Shown in pieces: positions 56,362 through 64,000 of a stretch of 64,000 nucleotides of DNA. The number at the start of each line of letters is the position of its first letter. Within the stretch, counting starts at the first letter, position 1. The stretch is from DATKNA01 sp963755755. GTDB taxonomy: Bacteria > Actinomycetota > Actinomycetes > Actinomycetales > Kineosporiaceae. The notes beneath the pieces were generated by a model. It saw only the letters and a list, made by a program, of their open reading frames with translations, was not told the origin of the DNA and searched no databases. A program made the position numbers and the translations under genes. Location of the stretch: contig CAVWLJ010000002.1 of NCBI GenBank assembly GCA_963755755.1, positions 124,001 to 188,000 of the forward strand, read 5' to 3'.

Positions 56362-56368
56362 CGAACAC

Positions 56369-56512
56369 ATGTTCGAATCGCGAGTGTGCGGGGTGCGGCG
56401 CCCGGTTCCACGGCCCCGGGCAGGCCGATGCGGGCGGCGTCGGGCCCCTGCGCTGGTGCCGGGGTGCGGGGTCCGGCCCCGGGCGAGCCGTCCTCGTAGG
56501 CTCGGGGCATGA
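56369..56512 (+). CDS. Possible small zinc-ribbon protein (frame disturbed)
   Basis: 47 codons from ATG 56369 with a leaderless-type promoter. The middle of the open frame is poor, but the neighbouring frame reads RECAGCGARFHGPG and then LRWC, before the original frame resumes with CGVRPRASRPRR. Joined, these give CxxCG, about 20 residues, a second Cys cluster and a basic tail, the pattern of common small actinobacterial zinc-ribbon proteins. One extra base near 56380 and one missing base near 56455 would explain it. The end overlaps the dapE start as ATGA. It could also be non-coding leader. Confidence 0.35.
   Translation: MFESRVCGVRRPVPRPRAGRCGRRRAPALVPGCGVRPRASRPRRLGA
56497..56502 (+). 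promoter_or_regulatory. -10 box of dapE (leaderless)
   Basis: TAGGCT followed by six bases and ATG 56509. Confidence 0.5.
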
Positions 56513-57612
56513 CGCCTGCCGGTCTGCGCCGCCGTTCCGCCGTCGACCTCGACCTCGGCGCGGATGTCGTCGAGCTGACCCGCGCGCTCTGCGACGTGGA
56601 GTCCGTGAGCGGCAACGAGGGCCCGCTGGCCGACGCCGTGGAGGCGGCGCTGCGCCGGCTGCCGCACCTGGAGGTCCTGCGGGACGGTGACGCCGTCGTC
56701 GCGCGGACGTCGCTGGGGCGGCCCGAGCGCGTCGTGCTCGCCGGCCACCTCGACACCGTGCCCGTCGCGGACAACCTGCCGGTGCGCCTGACCGGGGACG
56801 CCGACGGCGACGGCGAGCTCGTGGGCCGCGGCACCGCGGACATGAAGGGCGGTGTCGCCGTGCAGCTGAAGGTCGCGGCGGCGCTCGCCGGCCCGAGCCG
56901 CGACGTGACGTTCGTGTTCTACGACCACGAGGAGGTGGACGCCGCCAGCAACGGCCTCGGCCGCCTCGCCCGGAACCACCCGGACTGGATCACCTGCGAC
57001 TTCGCCGTGCTCCTGGAGCCCACGGCGGCGGGGATCGAGGGTGGCTGCAACGGCACGCTGCGCGCGCAGGTGACGACCCACGGCCTCGCGGCCCACTCCG
57101 CGCGCTGGTGGCGTGGCCGCAACGCCGTGCACGAGGCCGGCCGGGTGCTGGCACGCCTGCAGGCGTACGAGCCGCGCGAGGTCGAGGTCGAGGGCCTCGT
57201 CTACCGGGAGGGCCTCAACGCGGTCATGATCTCGGGCGGTGTGGCCGGCAACATCATTCCGGACGAGTGCCGGGTCGTCGTCAACTACCGCTTCGCCCCG
57301 GACAAGGACGTCAGCGTCGCGAGCGAGCACGTGCGCGAGGTGTTCGACGGCTACGAGGTCGAGATCGTCGACGCCGCCGACGGGGCGCGTCCCGGGCTGA
57401 ACCGGCCGGCCGCGGCGGCGTTCGTCGCCGCGATCGGATCGCAGCCGTCCGCGAAGTACGGCTGGACGGATGTCGCCCGGTTCAGCGCCCTCGGCGTCCC
57501 GGCCGTCAACTTCGGCCCGGGCGATCCGAGCGTGGCGCACGCCGACGACGAGCGCGTGCCCGTGGCGCAGCTGCGAGGGTGCGAGCAGGCCCTGCTCCGC
57601 TGGCTCGGCTGA
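56509..57612 (+). CDS. dapE: Succinyl-diaminopimelate desuccinylase
   Basis: 367 residues, an M20 metallopeptidase. Metal and catalytic residues: His 80 and Asp 82 (AGHLDTVP), Asp 111 (GRGTADMKGG), Glu 141-142 (YDHEEVD), and the C-terminal His in VAHADDERVP. The NGTLRAQVTTHGLAAHSAR stretch belongs to the dimerisation domain. It releases succinate from N-succinyl-diaminopimelate, the step after DapC. ATG 56509 is supported by the TAGGCT box. Confidence 0.93.
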   Translation: MTPAGLRRRSAVDLDLGADVVELTRALCDVESVSGNEGPLADAVEAALRRLPHLEVLRDGDAVVARTSLGRPERVVLAGHLDTVPVADNLPVRLTGDADGDGELVGRGTADMKGGVAVQLKVAAALAGPSRDVTFVFYDHEEVDAASNGLGRLARNHPDWITCDFAVLLEPTAAGIEGGCNGTLRAQVTTHGLAAHSARWWRGRNAVHEAGRVLARLQAYEPREVEVEGLVYREGLNAVMISGGVAGNIIPDECRVVVNYRFAPDKDVSVASEHVREVFDGYEVEIVDAADGARPGLNRPAAAAFVAAIGSQPSAKYGWTDVARFSALGVPAVNFGPGDPSVAHADDERVPVAQLRGCEQALLRWLG

Positions 57613-57641
57613 GCCGGGGCCGGCCGGCCGCTCGGCGCGGA

Positions 57642-59686
57642 TCAGCCGAACGGGGTCCGCGTGGTCGAGGCGCCGCTGAGGTCGATGACCGTGGCTCGGC
57701 GACGCGACCGCGTCTCCGGGATGGGCGGGGTCGCCCCGACCGTCGTCCCGGCCGGATCGGGCTCGCCGGTCGCGACGCTCCAGTGCGACCGGTCGGAGGC
57801 GAGGGCAGGCACGGAACCGGAGAAGTACCCGCCCGGGTCGTTGCCGTTGACGTCCGGCCCGTACGGGCCGTGCGAGGCCAGATCGCCGACGGCGATGTGG
57901 GCGGCGGGCTCACGCCGCGGAGGCTGGGCCGGGGCAGGCGACGGCTGGTCCGCCGGGCCCGGGCCCGAGGTCCGGCTGATCCTCCCCGTCGGGAAAATGG
58001 TCGGCGCCCTGGTCGGGCGCGAGGTCGGGTCCGCCCGCCGGCACGAGCCCGGGTTCGTCCACGGCGGAGGGCCGCCGGCGTCGCGGCGCCGGCCACGGCG
58101 GCGTGGGATCCGTCCCCTCGGCGCGGCGACGCTTCGCCTCCAGCAGGGCCTCGTCGGCGCGCCGGAAGAGGTTCTCCGCGTCCCGGTCCGGCCGGCGGCC
58201 GGTCAGGGACCACAGCGCCGCGGAACCCGTGCTGACCTCGACGGCCAGGCTGTCGGCGAGCTCGCCCCAGGGCAGCCGGGCGATGGCGTCGCTCATCCGC
58301 TGCGCCACCTGGCGGGCCTCCTGGTCGCCGGTGCGCGGCAGCAGTGCGATGAACTCGTCGCCCCCGTACCGGGCCAGGTGGTCCCCGACGCGCAGCTCCC
58401 GGCCCAGGCACTCGGCGACCCGGCGCAGCACCTCGTCGCCGACGACGTGGGTGAACGCGTCGTTGACCTGCTTGAAGCGGTCGATGTCGACGAGCACGAG
58501 CGCCAGCGGCATCGGCGTGAAGCGCAGCATGTGCCGCAGCTCCTCGTCGAGCGCCCGGCGGTTGCCCACGCCCGTGAGCGGGTCCGTGCGGCTCTCGACC
58601 CGCAGGGCCTGGTGTTCGAGCACCTGGCGCGCGGTCTGCGCGACGAGGTCCATGCCGAGCCAGCCGATCCGGGCGAGCACGTCGTCGAGCCGGCTGAGCA
58701 CGGGGACGACGGAGCCCCCGGCGTGCGTCTCGAGCCACAGCCGCTCCCGGGCGCGGCAGGCGTCGAGCACGAGATGGGGCAGGCCTTCCGGTGCCGGGAT
58801 CGCCCCGTCGTCGAGACTGCGCGCCGTGGCGACCGAACCGACCAGGGCGTGGGCGTGGATCGCTGCGAGCGTGACGATCTGCCGCTCCAGCGGCTGCAGG
58901 TCCTTGGGCTCGCCGAACGCGTCCTGGCCGAGCAGGCGCAGCGCCTCCGACGGGCCGCCCGCGGTAGGCGGCCGCGAGGGCGCGCACCCCCTGGACGCCT
59001 CGGCGCAGCTGGTCGGGCACCACCGAGCGGGGCAGCTCCTCGATCCGCGTGCTCACCGCGAGGGCCCGCTCGAGCAGCGACTGGTCGGGCTCCCCACGCC
59101 CGGCGGCCACCGGGTCGAGGGCGCGGGCGGCGAGCTGGGTGCTCCACGAGGCCCAGTGCACGGCCCGGTCGAGCGGCAGGGCCGCGGCCACGCCCTCCTC
59201 GATCCGGCGGCGCACGTCCTCGACCCGTTCGTCGAGCCGAAGCCGGGCGTAGGCGCCGGCGAGGGCGTCCAGGAGGAGCAGCCCCGGGCGATCGTCCGCG
59301 GCGGGTGCGAGCTGGTCCAGCTGGATCCGCGCGAGGTCGCCCATCGCGGGGCCGATCTCCCCGGCGTCCAGGCGGGCACGCGCCCGCAGCGCCATGGCGG
59401 CCGCCGCCCAGACGCCGGCGCGCCGCTCCAGGGCGGCGCGCTCCAGGACGTCGGCGGCGTCCACGACCTCCGCGAGGGGCCGTCGGGCGAGCCTGCTGAG
59501 GACGATCCGCCCGTGCAGCGCCAGCAGCAGCGGCCGGTGGTCCACGCCTCGTTCCAGTGCGGGCATCGTGCGGTCGAGCCGCTGCAACGCCTCGTCGGCG
59601 TCGGTGAAGCGGCCCCAGGCGACGACTGCTTCCACGTCGGCTTCGGGCACCGTGGCGCCCGTCCCGTCGTCAGGCCAGCCGCGCAC
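57642..59686 (-). CDS. GGDEF-domain protein with helical N-terminal region; frame broken twice
   Basis: About 680 residues after repair. Residues 1-400 are helical, resembling TPR-type repeats (EALQRLDRTMPALERGVD, LLALHGRIVLSRLARRPL). A GGDEF domain follows (DPLTGVGNRRALDEEL, DIDRFKQVNDAFTH, YGGDEFIALLPR) with an RVGD inhibitory site five residues before GGDEF, so it can probably make cyclic di-GMP and be feedback-inhibited. The frame changes near 58955-58962 (one extra base) and again near 57950-57965. After the second change the protein seems to continue with REPAAHIAVGDLASHGPYGP to the TGA at 57642-57644 instead of ending at 57910. GTG 59686 has TAGGGT six bases upstream. No membrane helix is evident. 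Confidence 0.78.
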
Positions 59687-59692
59687 AGCCGC

Positions 59693-59698
59693 ACCCTA
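59693..59698 (-). promoter_or_regulatory. -10 box of the GGDEF gene (leaderless)
   Basis: TAGGGT on the minus strand, six bases before GTG 59686. Confidence 0.5.
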
Positions 59699-59995
59699 CC
59701 CTCGGCCGTCGAGGACATGTCAGGAGCGTGACCGGCCGTCACCGGTCACCTCAGGATCGCCACCGGAGTCGAGAGAACGTTCCACGGACGGTCACGAGGT
59801 GTCGACGACGAGGGGTCGGCGGCGACTACGACGAGGTGACCCCCATGCTGGGGTGGCCGACCGGCGGATCGATGGCGTGCCGATCCGCCCCGGTTGCCGT
59901 GCCCGCGCCGGTCGGTGGCCGTAGCGTCGGGGCGCGCCCGTCGGCGCTGCAGTCGCTGCAGTCGGCCCGCCCGGACGCCGAGGAAGGAGGAAACC
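59699..59995. other. Divergent intergenic region with two inverted repeats
   Basis: About 300 bases with no gene. Inverted repeat 1: GTGACCGG (59728-59735) and CCGGTCAC (59742-59749). Inverted repeat 2: GGCGGATCG (59863-59871) and CGATCCGCC (59881-59889). A TAGCGT box at 59922-59927 may serve the LOG gene. A nine-base unit CTGCAGTCG is repeated in tandem at 59947-59964. The two inverted repeats are candidate operators. Confidence 0.5.
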
Positions 59996-60803
59996 TTGAC
60001 CTCAGGAGGTCCGGTGGGTTCTGCCCGCGACTACCGCAAAGGCCCGGTGACGCTGCGCCGCAGCCTCGTGCCGCGTTCCACGACGGACCAGCGGCTGCTC
60101 GACGGCCGGGGACCGACCGACTGGGTGCACACCGACCCGTGGCGGGTACTGCGCATCCAGTCCGAGTTCGTCGAGGGCTTCGGTGCGCTCGCCGAGCTCG
60201 GGCCGGCGATCAGCGTCTTCGGTTCGGCCCGCACGGCCCGGGACCATCCCGAGTACGCGATGGCGCGAGCGCCTCGGCGCCGCCCTCGTGCATGCCGGGT
60301 TCGCCGTCATCACCGGTGGTGGTCCGGGCGCGATGGAGGCCGCGAACAAGGGCGCCGGCGAGGCCGGCGGGGTCTCCGTCGGCCTCGGCATCGAGCTGCC
60401 GTTCGAGCAGGGGATCAACCAGTGGGTCGACCTCGCGGTCAACTTCCGGTACTTCTTCGCGCGCAAGACCATGTTCGTCAAGTACGCCCAGGGCTTCGTC
60501 GTGCTGCCGGGCGGCTTCGGCACCCTGGACGAGCTCTTCGAGGCGCTGGTCCTCGTGCAGACCCACAAGGTGACGTCGTTCCCGATCGTGCTGCTCGGCC
60601 GCGACTACTGGCAGGGGCTGCTCGACTGGATCCGCGGCCCCGTGCTCACCCGGGGCATGATCTCCGCGCCGGACCTCGAGCTGCTCATCGTCACCGACGA
60701 CGTCGACGAGGCGGTGTCCCTGCTCGCCGACTCCCGCGACCAGCGCGCGCACGAGCGGCACTCGGCGCAGGCGACGGCGGCGACCGGCGCCGAGCCCAGC
60801 TGA
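59996..60803 (+). CDS. LOG-family / TIGR00730 nucleotide hydrolase 1; frame broken once
   Basis: About 268 residues after repair. The N-terminal extension TLRRSLVPRSTTDQRLLDG and WVHTDPWRVLRIQSEFVEGF precede the Rossmann core: ISVFGSAR, VITGGGPGAMEAANKGAGEAGG, GLGIELPFEQ and the signature LPGGFGTLDELFEAL. Members cleave nucleoside 5'-monophosphates at the N-glycosidic bond. The frame changes near 60264-60270 (one extra base), with MAERLGAALVHAG after correction. TTG 59996 is chosen because AAGGAGG ends five bases upstream. It precedes the second LOG gene by eight bases. Confidence 0.83.
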
Positions 60804-60811
60804 GCCGGCCG

Positions 60812-61417
60812 ATGGCCAGGATCTGTGTCTTCTGCTCGTCCTCCGAGCGGATCCACCCCGCCCACGTCGAGCTCGCCGCCGAGGTCGGGGCCGAGATCGC
60901 GCGGCGCGGGCACGACCTCGCCTCCGGCGGCGGCCGGGTCTCGATGATGGGTGCGGTCGCCCGCGGCGTCCGGGCCGGCGGCCGGCACACCCTGGGTGTT
61001 CTCCCGCAGGCGCTGGTCGGCCTGGAGGTGGCCGACGAGGACGCCGACGAGCTCGTCGTCACCAGTGACATGCGCGAGCGCAAGGGCCGGATGGACGCCG
61101 CGGCCGACGCGTTCCTCGCGCTGCCCGGCGGTCTCGGGACCCTGGAGGAGCTGCTCGAGGTGTGGGTCGCGGGCACCCTCGGCATGCACGCCAAGCCCGT
61201 CGTCGTCCTCGACCCGACCGGCGTCTACGCCGCGCTGCGCGACCTGGTCGACAAGCTGCTCGTGCAGGGGTTCGTGCGGCCGGGCGCCGAGGCCTACGCG
61301 GTCTGGACGTCGACGGTGACCGAGGCGCTCGACGCGGTCGAGAACGGGCTCCGCCGCCTGCCTTCCGTGCCGGACCCGGCCGAGGTCAGCGAGGAGTTGC
61401 TCGAGGCCGAGCCCTGA
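60812..61417 (+). CDS. LOG-family nucleoside 5'-monophosphate phosphoribohydrolase 2
   Basis: 201 residues. MARICVFCSSSERIHPAHVE opens the Rossmann fold, followed by LASGGGRVSMMGAVARGV, MRERKGRMDAAADAFLALPG and the signature PGGLGTLEELLEVW. Such enzymes release ribose 5-phosphate from cytokinin or purine nucleotides; the mycobacterial relative Rv1205 is studied for cytokinin formation. It is the second of two tandem, diverged LOG genes and probably co-transcribed with the first. Confidence 0.88.
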   Translation: MARICVFCSSSERIHPAHVELAAEVGAEIARRGHDLASGGGRVSMMGAVARGVRAGGRHTLGVLPQALVGLEVADEDADELVVTSDMRERKGRMDAAADAFLALPGGLGTLEELLEVWVAGTLGMHAKPVVVLDPTGVYAALRDLVDKLLVQGFVRPGAEAYAVWTSTVTEALDAVENGLRRLPSVPDPAEVSEELLEAEP

Positions 61418-61421
61418 CGGC

Positions 61422-62053
61422 TCAGGCTCCGCCCGGGCTCGATGAGCTGCCCGGGCTCTTCGGCGGCGCCGACGGCGCACCCTTCGGGCGCTGAGCCGCA
61501 CCCTTCGGGCGCTCCGCGACCAGCGCGGCCGTCGTCGTCGACCCCGACTTCGTGCCCTCGACGAGCACCGTGTCGCCCTGGGCGATGTCCTTCACCGCGC
61601 CCTGGGACCAGCCGGTCCGCACCTTCGTCGAGTCGTCGAGGGTCCAGACGACCTTGTAGCCGTCCGTGCTCGTCACGGTGATGGTCGAGCCGTCCTTCGC
61701 GCTGACGGTGCCGTTCTGGACGACGACGGTCCGGGTGGCGCCGTTCTGGCCGCCGGTCACGAACTCGCCGTGCAGCACCGGGCCCTGGCCCGCCGCCCGC
61801 AGTCCGCCGCCGCCCGGGCCACCGAAGCCCGGTCCGCCGTGCCGGCCGGGGCCGCCGAGCGGACCTGGACCGCCCCGGCGACCGGGTCCCTCGCCCGGGA
61901 GGACGGTGACGGGCCCGGGGTCGGAGTGGTCGCGGCGGGCGCCGACCCCGCCGCGGAGGCAGTACCGGCCGTGAGCAGACCGGCCGTCGCCGCCGCGCCG
62001 ACGAGCAGCCCGCTCGCCGTCAGCGTCACCAGCAGGGTTCGCGTCGAGTTCAT
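61422..62053 (-). CDS. Exported protein with DUF5666-like beta domain; frame broken once
   Basis: About 210 residues after repair. Signal peptide from ATG 62053: MNSTRTLLVTLTASGLLVG, hydrophobic, ending TASAAG. Next come a Pro/Gly-rich region with GGPG repeats and a C-terminal small beta domain: VSAKDGSTITVTSTDGYKVV, DIAQGDTVLVEGTKSGSTTT. The change of frame is near 61905-61915 (a CCCGGGCCC context, one base missing). CATGGAGGT precedes the start. The C-terminus is Ser/Pro/Lys-rich. Function unknown, extracellular. Confidence 0.7.
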
Positions 62054-62218
62054 CGCACCTCCATGCCCTCGCTGCGGTCCCGGGCACGACGGACCGCCGA
62101 ATGGCGCCCAGCGTGGCACCCGAAGCTGTGAGCACGCTGCGAGAACGGCGCCGGAACCGCTGTGCGTCACTCGTTCGCCGCGTGCGACGACCGGCGCCGG
62201 ACGTGGGAGCATCGGGTC

Positions 62219-62639
62219 GTGACGCTGCTGCTCACCCTGCTGATCTTGGCGGTGGTCGGGCTCGTCGCCGCGGTCGCCGCGGGCCGGATCGCCGGTGGTC
62301 TCGACGAGCCCTCGTCGTCGCTGCCCGGGCGGGGTCTGCCGGCCGGACGTGTCGGCGTCCCTGACCTGGAGCGGGTGCGCTTCTCCCCGGCCCTGCGCGG
62401 CTACCGGATGGACGAGGTCGACGACGTCCTCGACCGGCTCACCGAGGAGCTGCAGGTGCGCGACGAGGAGCTGGCCGAGCTGCGCCGAACCGCCGGCGGA
62501 CGGCTGCTGCACGACGGTCTCGAGCCGCGCGAGACGTCGCTCTGGGGGCGGCAGCCGATGCCGGAACCGGAGCCGCGACGACGAGGCCGCGTTCCTGCCG
62601 CCCACGGGTACCCAGAACGATCGCGGCGGGAGCCGCTGA
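62219..62639 (+). CDS. Membrane-anchored DivIVA-domain protein; frame broken once
   Basis: About 139 residues after repair. One membrane helix at 3-25 (LLLTLLILAVVGLVAAVAAG), then a DivIVA-type segment VRFSPALRGYRMDEVDDVL with a short coiled coil (DRLTEELQVRDEELAELRR). Such proteins bind curved membranes or other DivIVA proteins at poles and septa. The frame changes near 62563-62572 (one extra base); the corrected C-terminus is EAAFLPPTGTQND-type and ends at the TGA at 62637-62639. The next start follows immediately, so an operon is likely. Confidence 0.75.
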
Positions 62640-63086
62640 GTGGCGCGCTTCACCGCCGTCGTCGACACCCCCGCATCCCCCACCCACACCTGGCAGACCC
62701 TGACCGACTGGCCCGCGCACGGTCGCTGGGTGCCGTTGACCACCGTCCGGGTGCTCACCCCCTCCGCCTCCGGGGTCGGGGCCCGGTTCGTCGGCCGCAC
62801 CGGGGTCGGACCGCTCGGGTTCGACGACCCGATGGAGGTCGTCGAGTGGGCGGAACCGGCACCCGGCTCGCCGGGGCACTGTCGTGTCGTCAAGCAGGGC
62901 CGGGTCGTCCTGGGCGAGGCGTGGTTCGAGGTGGCCGAGCGACCGGGCGGCAGCCGGGTGACCTGGAGCGAGGAGATCGAGATCACACCCGTGGCGCTGA
63001 CCCGGCCGTTCGGCGCGATCGTCGGACGCATCGGGCGCATCGCGTTCACCCGCAGCCTGCGGGCCATGGCGCGGGAGCTGGCGTGA
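62640..63086 (+). CDS. SRPBCC-family (START-like) protein
   Basis: 148 residues. ARFTAVVDTPASPTHTWQTL and DWPAHGRWVPLTTV are the opening of a polyketide cyclase/dehydrase-type SRPBCC fold; the long C-terminal helix is IAFTRSLRAMARELA. These proteins bind hydrophobic ligands in a deep cavity. The ligand is unknown. GTG 62640 directly follows the DivIVA-domain gene's stop, and its own stop overlaps the glycosylase start as GTGA. Confidence 0.83.
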   Translation: MARFTAVVDTPASPTHTWQTLTDWPAHGRWVPLTTVRVLTPSASGVGARFVGRTGVGPLGFDDPMEVVEWAEPAPGSPGHCRVVKQGRVVLGEAWFEVAERPGGSRVTWSEEIEITPVALTRPFGAIVGRIGRIAFTRSLRAMARELA

Positions 63087-63667
63087 CGGCCGGTCTGGTG
63101 GTCGGTGAGGACGGGCTGGCCCGCTGCTCGTGGGCGGGCAGCGCGCCGGAGTACCTGCGCTACCACGACGAGGAGTGGGGCCGCCCGGTGCACGGTGACC
63201 GCGGCCTCTACGAGCGGATCACCCTCGAGGCCTTCCAGTCCGGGCTGTCCTGGCTGACGATCCTCCGCAAACGGGAGGGCTTCCGGGCCGCGTTCGACGG
63301 CTTCGACCCCGACGCCGTGGCGCGCTACGGCCCGGACGACGTCGCGCGCCTGCTCGCCGACGCCGGGATCGTGCGGAACCGGGCCAAGGTCGAGGCAGCG
63401 GTCACGAACGCCCGGGCGACCGTGGCGCTGCGGGACGCCGGCGGCGGGCTCGACGCCCTGGTCTGGTCCTTCGCCCCGCCGCCGCGGGACCGCCGGCCGG
63501 GCCCGGGCGAGGTGCCCGCGACGACGCCGGAGTCGGTGGCGCTCTCGAAAACGCTCAAGCGCAGCGGCTTCGCGTTCGTGGGCCCCACCACCGCGTACGC
63601 CGCCATGCAGGCCTGCGGCCTGGTGGACGACCACCTCGCCGGCTGCCACGTTCCCCGTCCGCGGTGA
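63083..63667 (+). CDS. tag: DNA-3-methyladenine glycosylase I
   Basis: 194 residues. Zinc ligands Cys 15 (ARCSWAG), His 28 (RYHDEEWG), His 184 and Cys 188 (DDHLAGCHV) match the Tag zinc snap. ERITLEAFQSGLSWLTILRK and the GFAFVGPTTAYAAMQACGL motif form the base pocket. It removes 3-methyladenine from alkylated DNA. GTG 63083 overlaps the SRPBCC stop by four bases. The gene converges with the crotonase gene at the right edge. Confidence 0.94.
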   Translation: MTAGLVVGEDGLARCSWAGSAPEYLRYHDEEWGRPVHGDRGLYERITLEAFQSGLSWLTILRKREGFRAAFDGFDPDAVARYGPDDVARLLADAGIVRNRAKVEAAVTNARATVALRDAGGGLDALVWSFAPPPRDRRPGPGEVPATTPESVALSKTLKRSGFAFVGPTTAYAAMQACGLVDDHLAGCHVPRPR

Positions 63668-63677
63668 GACGGCGAGG

Positions 63678-64000
63678 TCAGCGGCCCTCGAAGACCGGCT
63701 TCTCCTTGGCGAGGAACGCGGCGACGGCGGCCTTGTGGTCCGCCGTGGCGCCGGTGAGCGCCATCAGCTCGCCCTCGTGCGCGAGCGACTCCTCGAGCGG
63801 GTGCGCGAGGGAGTAGGCGACCGCCCGACGCACCGCGCCGTAGGCGACCGTCGGCCCCGCCGCGAGCCGCTGCGCCACCTCGCGGACGCGGTCGGCGAGG
63901 TCGGCGTCCGGCACGACCTCCGTGGCCAGCCCCAGGTCGAGGGCCTCGCGGGCCCCGATCGTGCGCGGCAGGAGCAGCAGCTCCTTGGCCTTGGCAGCAC
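63678..64000 (-). CDS. Enoyl-CoA hydratase/isomerase family protein (5' end outside the window)
   Basis: The last 107 codons of a crotonase-fold protein: KELLLLPRTIGAREALDLGL, TEVVPDADLADRVREVAQRL, and the C-terminal ESLAHEGELMALTGATADHK and FLAKEKPVFEGR. The catalytic part lies beyond the right edge, so the exact reaction cannot be assigned. Confidence 0.85.
   Translation of the reverse strand, partial: AAKAKELLLLPRTIGAREALDLGLATEVVPDADLADRVREVAQRLAAGPTVAYGAVRRAVAYSLAHPLEESLAHEGELMALTGATADHKAAVAAFLAKEKPVFEGR

Noticed and set aside
59728..59749. CRP-type binding site in GTGACCGGCCGTCAC
   Set aside because: The GTGA and TCAC halves are seven bases apart, not the six of the CRP consensus; kept only as a general inverted repeat.

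Overview
The window is a chromosomal segment of a very GC-rich actinobacterium, most likely a Pseudonocardia-like member of the Pseudonocardiales. The evidence is gene content plus order: a mycothiol gene (mshB), an actinobacterial 7Fe ferredoxin next to dapC, dapD/dapE, typA, xseB/xseA/ispH, fumC, a short-chain Z-isoprenyl diphosphate synthase and a PhoH-PIN protein come in the order known from the Rv1084-Rv1210 part of Mycobacterium tuberculosis, with local insertions. I see no tRNA, rRNA, CRISPR array, insertion sequence or prophage. This looks like core chromosome.

Layout. 0-5 kb: thioredoxin-domain YyaL-like protein, a small unknown protein, TrhA/hemolysin III, a Z-isoprenyl diphosphate synthase and a Tat-type exported protein. 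5-14 kb: an unusual membrane FtsH-like protease with an upstream lipoprotein, PhoH-PIN, and two tandem cell-wall transglycosylase-like proteins with long untranslated leaders. 14-25 kb: fumC, a spermidine-synthase-like methyltransferase-fold protein, an MprF/LysX-type aminoacyl-lipid synthase, moeA, a crotonase plus acyl-CoA ligase pair, a class I fumarase, and a LacI regulator convergent with a sugar kinase. 25-38 kb: DUF4245 and DUF2079 proteins, xseB-xseA divergent from ispH, rmuC, a PRC-barrel protein, endonuclease IV, KptA, a DinB-like protein, ychF, a decayed relic, a pterin dehydratase/glyoxalase fusion, a Nudix hydrolase and typA. 39-47 kb: a complete dipeptide-type ABC transporter ending in translationally coupled mshB. 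47-57 kb: a second FtsH-like protease, a flavin reductase, a papain-like protein, an acetyltransferase, ferredoxin-dapC, citrate synthase, and the divergent dapD/dapE pair. 57-64 kb: a GGDEF protein, two LOG-family nucleosidases, a secreted protein, a DivIVA-domain protein, an SRPBCC protein, the Tag glycosylase and the end of a crotonase.

How the genes work together. Several encode cell-envelope supply (meso-diaminopimelate by dapC/D/E, polyprenyl phosphate precursors by ispH and the Z-prenyl synthase, wall-cleaving enzymes, lipid aminoacylation), DNA repair (xseAB, endonuclease IV, Tag, RmuC), the TCA cycle (two fumarases, citrate synthase) and redox balance (mshB, ferredoxin).

Two window-wide features matter to anyone using this sequence. 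First, at least 14 otherwise well-conserved genes are broken by 16 single-frame indels, mostly in G/C runs and mostly of the +1 type; dapC, a fumarase gene and a transporter ATPase are among them. I read these as sequence errors rather than pseudogenes, and I give the whole span for each gene with the place where the frame changes. Second, many genes start on an ATG or GTG only 6-7 bases after a TANNNT box, the arrangement of leaderless actinobacterial transcripts. I found no clearly new multi-gene system. The best candidates for new biology are the two atypical FtsH-like proteases (one with a lipoprotein partner), the tandem transglycosylase genes with structured leaders, and the palindrome inside the citrate synthase promoter.
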